From: Didymodactylos carnosus
Lineage: Eukaryota > Rotifera > Eurotatoria > Philodinida > Philodinidae
Assembly (NCBI GenBank): GCA_905250885.1
Contig: CAJNOQ010002896.1
Location: forward strand, 1-22,227
Length of the DNA: 22,227 bases
Reading direction: 5' to 3'
Below, piece by piece: positions 18,193 through 22,227 of the stretch. Position 1 is the stretch's first letter, and each line of letters begins with the position of its first letter. A program made the position numbers and the translations under genes. Below the pieces are notes generated by a model. It searched no databases and was not told where the DNA came from. It worked only from the letters and a program-made list of their open reading frames with translations.

Positions 18193-18459
18193 TTCATCGT
18201 TGCGATGGTCCATTTGCCGAACATGACTATGCTGTACAAATGGAAACTTCATCGGACATACAAAAGGAAGAATTAGTTATTTATGTTCCCGAGAAAAGAA
18301 AAGATACAGCACTTCGTTATATACGGGACATAAAATACTTATTATCATCATCTTCACGTGTTGAATTTGAATCGAAATTACAAAATGTTAAACAGCAGTA
18401 GTCCATCGACCTCATTGATTATTTCAATAATTATATCTTGCGGGATATTGAAGAACTTG
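18193..18459 (+). pseudogene. MULE/FLYWCH-type transposase-like exon with an in-frame stop
   Basis: Acceptor TTCTACAG (AG 18191-18192) and donor CTTG|GTAAGC (GT 18460) bound one exon, open in the phase starting with GAT at 18204 except for a TAG at 18399-18401. The product reads DGPFAEHDYAVQMET, then KRKDTALRYIRDIKYLLSSS, then SIDLIDYFNNYILRDIEEL. The stop sits where a Trp (TGG) would fit the 'W...L..YF..YI..D' pattern, so a single G-to-A change is enough. That pattern, with the GRW block expected next, recalls MULE-type transposase-derived proteins; I did not search it. The next block is found inverted at 17989-17904. Same strand and spacing suggest this exon belongs to the BEN-domain gene downstream. 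Confidence 0.5.
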
Positions 18460-18496
18460 GTAAGCAGAGATTCTAATTTTTTTCAGAAGTGTTTCC

Positions 18497-18533
18497 GAGT
18501 CGACTTCGTCCATCGAAATAAAATGAACTGAAA
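18497..18533. repeat. Dispersed GTCGACTTCGTCC repeat copy in an intron
   Basis: GAGTCGACTTCGTCCATCGA followed by AATAAAATGAACTGAAA. It is closest to the copy at 18044, and both directly follow exon ends of the broken gene. Confidence 0.5.
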
Positions 18534-18617
18534 TATCAACTCAAATTATTTTTGTAAAATTTAAGATTGTAATAGATTCAGTTTTGAAACACGACACGAT
18601 TGTTTTTTGTCGTTTAG

Positions 18618-19596
18618 GCTACCAATCGTCATATTTTTGATCAAGAAAAAAATAATCATGAAATTTCTTCGAATTTTGTAACTACAGGTGACAATGATAC
18701 GTATATATCTGGTGACGTAAACAATGAACCACAAGAAGTAAGTCAAGTTAATTCAATACCTAAGAAAAATAGATAATAAATTATCGTATGGTTATATTTA
18801 GACGGCAAACAGTGTTTCTATGGTTGTGAAAGCAGCAAATGATATCATCCATGCACCATTTGAACCAACAGCAAATAATAAAAGAAAAACAAGCGAAAAT
18901 GATTTATTACAAGATATTAATGGTCCAGTACTACAGGTGAAAAGCTATTTATAATTAACAGCATATGTAGTTATCTGATATATAAGTTGCTATAAACTAC
19001 TAGAGCATTTACTATTTATCGCCAGCGAACACGTTTTTTCCGATTGCCAAACTTTATTTCATCTAGTGAATACTTTTTAGAATTCTACACCAACAAGTAA
19101 AATAAAAAGATCACGTACATTGCCACCTATCGTCACATATAATTCTACATCAACACAGCCGCAATTTGGAGTACTTGTTTATGCTTATAAATCCGAAAAA
19201 ATTGAATTTTCTGTCTAGCTTTTGAACTTTGGCTTCTAGGTACCAACATTAACAATTACAAATCCAACAACACAAGAAAGTTATCAAGTATATACGGAAA
19301 AATACAGTCGTGCCAAGAATGCTGCAGAAACTGAATTGTTAACTGGAGAAAAGGGATTTAATCATTTGTTATCCTTTTTATTCGGTGCCATATTTTCTAA
19401 TGAAGAATTGAGAGAGAGCTCCATTAATGGCACAGTAAAAGGAACAAAACCATTATGCCCACAACGTGTTCATACAATTGACCAACATATGTATAATATT
19501 TATGGTCAACGGTATAGCACGTATAGACAAACAAAAAAGTTTAAAGATACCAAAAATAAAAAATGTTGTCGATTACGTTGTAGATTATTAGATTGA
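18618..19596 (+). CDS. C-terminal exons of a BEN-domain protein
   Basis: Four exons with consistent phase-0 junctions: 18618-18737, 18802-18936, 19081-19170 and 19240-19596, stop TGA at 19594. Each has a GT donor (GTAAGT, GTGAAA, GTACTT) and an AG acceptor. Introns are 64, 144 and 69 bases. The first three exons encode an Asn/Ser/Thr-rich linker with basic spots (NNKRKTSEN, SKIKRSRTLPP). The last encodes a BEN domain at roughly its residues 40-90: 'GFNHLLSFLFGAIFSNEELR', 'SSINGTVKGTKPLCPQRV', 'IDQHMYNIYG', then a basic Cys/Arg/Lys tail. BEN domains are DNA- and protein-binding modules found in chromatin regulators and some mobile or viral proteins. The last four exons look intact, but the upstream exon at 18193 has a stop, so the whole is probably an inactive or shortened gene. 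BEN call rests on motif spacing recognised by eye. Confidence 0.65.
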
Positions 19597-19914
19597 TATT
19601 CATCTGTTTTAGCCTAATTTTAATCCGTTTTTGTCTAAATCTTTACTTCTATAAAGAAAAACACGTGATACTATAGTTTCTTCCTGATATTAAGGAAAAC
19701 ATTTTATTCTAAAAAAGTCTAAACAGTATGACAGGAGAATGAACTATAAAAGAGATGTCCTCTTTTTGCTTTAAATATATTAGCTTGATAAATGAATAAT
19801 CTTTGAAAACATGGCGGTTAATTGTTTTTGAAGAAGTAGAAACAATTAGAAAAGAAAATCAAGCTTAGTATACTCTATAAATTATATATAGAAAAAGTAG
19901 TATAAAATGAAGTG
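19597..19914. other. 3' flank of the BEN gene
   Basis: AT-rich, no coding. It presumably includes the transcript end; no unambiguous AATAAA was seen immediately after the stop. Confidence 0.3.
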
Positions 19915-20008
19915 TTCTATAATAGAGGAATAGAGGAATAACAGAGGAACAGTCGCGGAATAATCGGGGAATAGAGGAACAGCGGAATAGCGGCCGACCG
20001 ACCGGAAT
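19915..20008. repeat. Short GAGGAATA-type minisatellite
   Basis: Imperfect units AGAGGAAT, AGAGGAAC, CGCGGAAT, CGGGGAAT, AGCGGAAT in tandem, ending in CGGCCGACCGACCGG. GC rises towards the 3' end, unlike its surroundings. Confidence 0.6.
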
Positions 20009-20164
20009 ATATTTTGAAACGCTCCCTAAGTAAAATGTGTGAAAAAAGCCTATCTAACATCATCTTTTGAAACAAATAGGAGGAAAGCGAAAGAGAGTCT
20101 CATCGAGCCTGCAGAGTCTCTAAAAACGATCGTTTCTGATACGTTTTTTTTGTTTAGGAGTAAA

Positions 20165-20440
20165 ATGGTTAAGGGATATAGTACGGCTATTGATACAGCA
20201 GAGAAAAGAAGTGAATCGAAGTAAGTGTTAAGCGTTGATTCATCTTTTTATACGGTTTTATTCGTTTATCTCTTATTTTAGAGATGATAGTGATACTGAA
20301 CAACCAGTTAACACAAATGATGACGATGTGGAAAAAGATAAAAAACACAAAAAAAGTAAGCTTTTTTCAGCTTTCTAGCTCTCTTTCGCCTTATGAGATT
20401 GTCTTTTTCATTCCTCCCGTTTTCAGATTTACAAGAATAA
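20165..20440 (+). CDS. Possible three-exon 48-residue acidic/basic protein
   Basis: Exons 20165-20220, 20282-20355 and 20427-20440 have good junctions (GAA|GTAAGT, TTTTAG|A, AAA|GTAAGC, TTTCAG|A) and keep phase. The product starts MVKGYSTAIDTAEKRSES, runs through an acidic patch (DDSDTEQPVNTNDDDVEKD), and then a lysine-rich end with stop TAA at 20438. Further coding-like patches follow (near 20490-20560, Gln/Glu-rich, with donor GTGAGT; and near 20728-20774), so the gene may once have been longer. Not recognised; low-complexity composition makes chance possible. Confidence 0.3.
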
Positions 20441-21764
20441 AAGATGATCAAACGATAAAAAATCATAATGTGTATCAACAAACGATGATTTGACGGCGTC
20501 GGCTGCAAATCAACGGAAATCAGATCAGTCTCGACAAACACAAGAAGAAGAACAAGATGGTGAGTAAGTACTTTTGTCAGTCAGTAAAGGACAAGATAAT
20601 TTGCAATTTTTTTTGTTCGATTAGCATCGACCAAATAAAAACAAGCAAAGCGTTTAGGGTAAGAAGAATCCTTTTCCTTTTGATCGTGCATCTGATCTTT
20701 CAATAATTCGTTTCATTTCCATCTAGCATTAAGGAAACCAGCGAAGCAGCTGTTACTCATATTTTAGGAGTATATTAAATTCATGGAAAACGTCAACGAA
20801 AAGAACTGGAAAGATTTAAACCATGATTTCGTCTGTTTTTTTCTTCTTACAAATTTAGATATTTGTACAAATGTAATTCTCATATTGTTGTTGTTTTGTT
20901 GCCAACTTCTTATTGTTAGCTGTGTGTGCTTTCTTCGTGTTTTTTCTGTTCTGTGGTAAGAAAGTTGTTGTTCTTGTTTTATTTTTGTGTTCACACTTCA
21001 GATATTTTTGTCTTTTAAAAAAGATATAGTAGGCAAGAAACCTAGAGAATTTTTTTGTGCCATTCTTGTATCTATGATTCTTTTTTTATCAAAATAAAAG
21101 AAAAATAGAATCGGATCAAACTTAGTCACACTAATAAAGATTAAGATGTATCGGAGGTGCGTGCTTATTCTTATGATTCTTAGTCTACATCGGCTTCGCC
21201 TTACCGACGTTATCGAACTAGAGCGAAAGTTATTGAAATTAATCTCGATTGTCTATAAACGTTGTCGATTTAAGTCGACAACATTAGGAAAGTGAGGTCG
21301 ATGTACATGATGTATGATCAACAGGTTTTTGCCTTTTGCTTTCTGTTTAGCTGCAATGACAGGATTTCCAAATAACAGAAAAGTGCTTAAACAAAGAGGT
21401 TCTAACTTAAAAGTCAGGGCTTAGAGGTTAATCGCCATGCAATCCAACGGCAGTATCAGTTTTCTTTCATTTTGGCTTTCATAATGGGGTTCTGGAAAAC
21501 CTGGACATTGAGCTTACGGGTCTTCGGATCATTTTTATAAAAGATTCTACGATAATTGAAATTTTTAGTCAATGTACTCATCGAATAGAGCACATTGCAC
21601 TCTCTCGAAAAACTAATTTGGATAAAAAAGAAAGTTTATTTCTAGAGATTTTGGGAGGCTTTTACTAAAAAAACAAGATCTTCCGGAGACATCGGCGGCG
21701 CACAGGTCTACTTGTTGCGAATGATTTCTTTCTTGTAATTTAAGATTTATGTAGTTAACACGAA
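20441..21764. other. Decayed coding patches then intergenic sequence
   Basis: To about 20775: short exon-like pieces with GT/AG borders but stops between them. After that no gene. A hairpin GTTGTCGA/TCGACAAC (6-nt loop) lies near 21263-21284 in a region with GTCGA-rich words that faintly recall the dispersed repeat at 18044. The minus-strand open frame at 20764-20994 is not credible. Confidence 0.35.
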
Positions 21765-22078
21765 ATGAATATATTTTTATCATGCAAAGAAGCGCTCTCT
21801 GTAATTGATACTTATCAAAAATTAACTAAGTTGCCAGATAAAATAGTCGGAAATAACACATATTGTTTGAAACTGAGTGATATTAACAAAGGTAAGAGGT
21901 TATCGGACATTCACGGTCTCCTTCCTCTGAATTAAATGGAAGCTGCTGTTTTGTAGATACATGGAAGAATGATAACTTTAAATGGAAAATGTACGGCAAG
22001 CGTACCTTAAAACGTAACAAGATTGCAGAATTTCATTCGTCTTATTATATATCTGAAGACAATTCTAATGTTAGTTAA
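21765..22078 (+). CDS. Two-exon gene or N-terminal gene fragment, 82 residues
   Basis: Exon 1, 21765-21891, starts MNIFLSCKEALSVIDTYQKL and ends NNTYCLKLSDINK plus one base, donor GTAAGA. Exon 2, 21957-22078, opens after TTGTAG, completes an Asp codon, reads TWKNDNFKWKMYGKRTLKRN and stops at TAA 22076. The intron is 65 bases. The order '..DTY..L..IP/LPDK..GNNTYCLKL.DINK.TW.ND.FKW' resembles, from memory, the N-terminal module of transposon-derived proteins in rotifers and arthropods that later carry FLYWCH/MULE or BEN parts. The basic start after FKW and the early stop suggest truncation. It lies 2.2 kb downstream of the BEN gene on the same strand and may be the head of a second copy. Function unknown. 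Confidence 0.5.
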
Positions 22079-22227
22079 CCGATAGAGTCCCTATGTCCAC
22101 TAGCCTTGAAGTTATATTTTAAACAAATATTGAGTGGAAGAGGCACTTATTATATGTATTCTTGTAGCTCATAAAGAGCTCTATCTACTAGCAATATTAA
22201 TTTTTTAAAATCATGTTTATATAAGAA
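22079..22227. other. Window end, nothing recognised
   Basis: AT-rich sequence after the stop of the two-exon gene. Confidence 0.3.

Overview
This is a eukaryotic, AT-rich, gene-poor and transposon-rich window. The coding pieces are short, are split by short GT..AG introns, and are mostly broken. A bdelloid rotifer (Adineta/Rotaria-like) is my best guess. The reasons are the leucine/isoleucine-rich F-box-like pseudogene, the compact introns, the style of the BEN-domain gene, and the dense mix of relics from many DNA-transposon superfamilies. This is inference; no rRNA, tRNA or species-diagnostic gene is present.

Layout. 1-3600: a degenerate tandem repeat (318-712), a 32-codon transposase-like N-terminus (1874), hAT-like subterminal repeats (2449-2603) interrupted by a complete 298-bp solo LTR with a 5-bp target duplication (2609-2906), then a TA-flanked 284-bp MITE (3310-3593). 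3600-7230: a truncated P-loop GTPase on the minus strand (4658-4969) and two hAT relics, the second carrying a recognisable C-terminal dimerisation segment (6901-7044). 7400-9000: several inverted repeats, a SAM-like half-domain exon (8199-8289), a short two-zinc-finger ORF (8386-8577), and a near-perfect 342-bp palindrome. 9124-9877: a Ty3/gypsy RT-RNase H fragment on the minus strand with frameshifts. 9890-12070: AT-rich repeat clusters, a 103-bp pogo-like MITE, a compound palindromic element (10834-11145) and a 420-bp foldback (11651-12070).

12281-13849 holds a minus-strand F-box/LRR-like pseudogene. It keeps one reading frame across about 1.5 kb despite two stop codons and a piggyBac-type MITE (13241-13449) with TTAA duplications. 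14736-16468 has two more inverted-repeat elements. 17900-19596 is the most gene-like part: a multi-exon gene ending in a BEN domain. One upstream exon carries a stop codon, and what looks like the next exon lies on the opposite strand, upstream of it. 20165-22078 contains a possible acidic mini-gene and a clean two-exon gene of 82 codons.

No set of genes here forms a clear pathway. The common theme is transposon-derived DNA-binding proteins (BEN, zinc finger, hAT, MULE-like) in a region reshaped by insertion, inverted duplication and local inversion.
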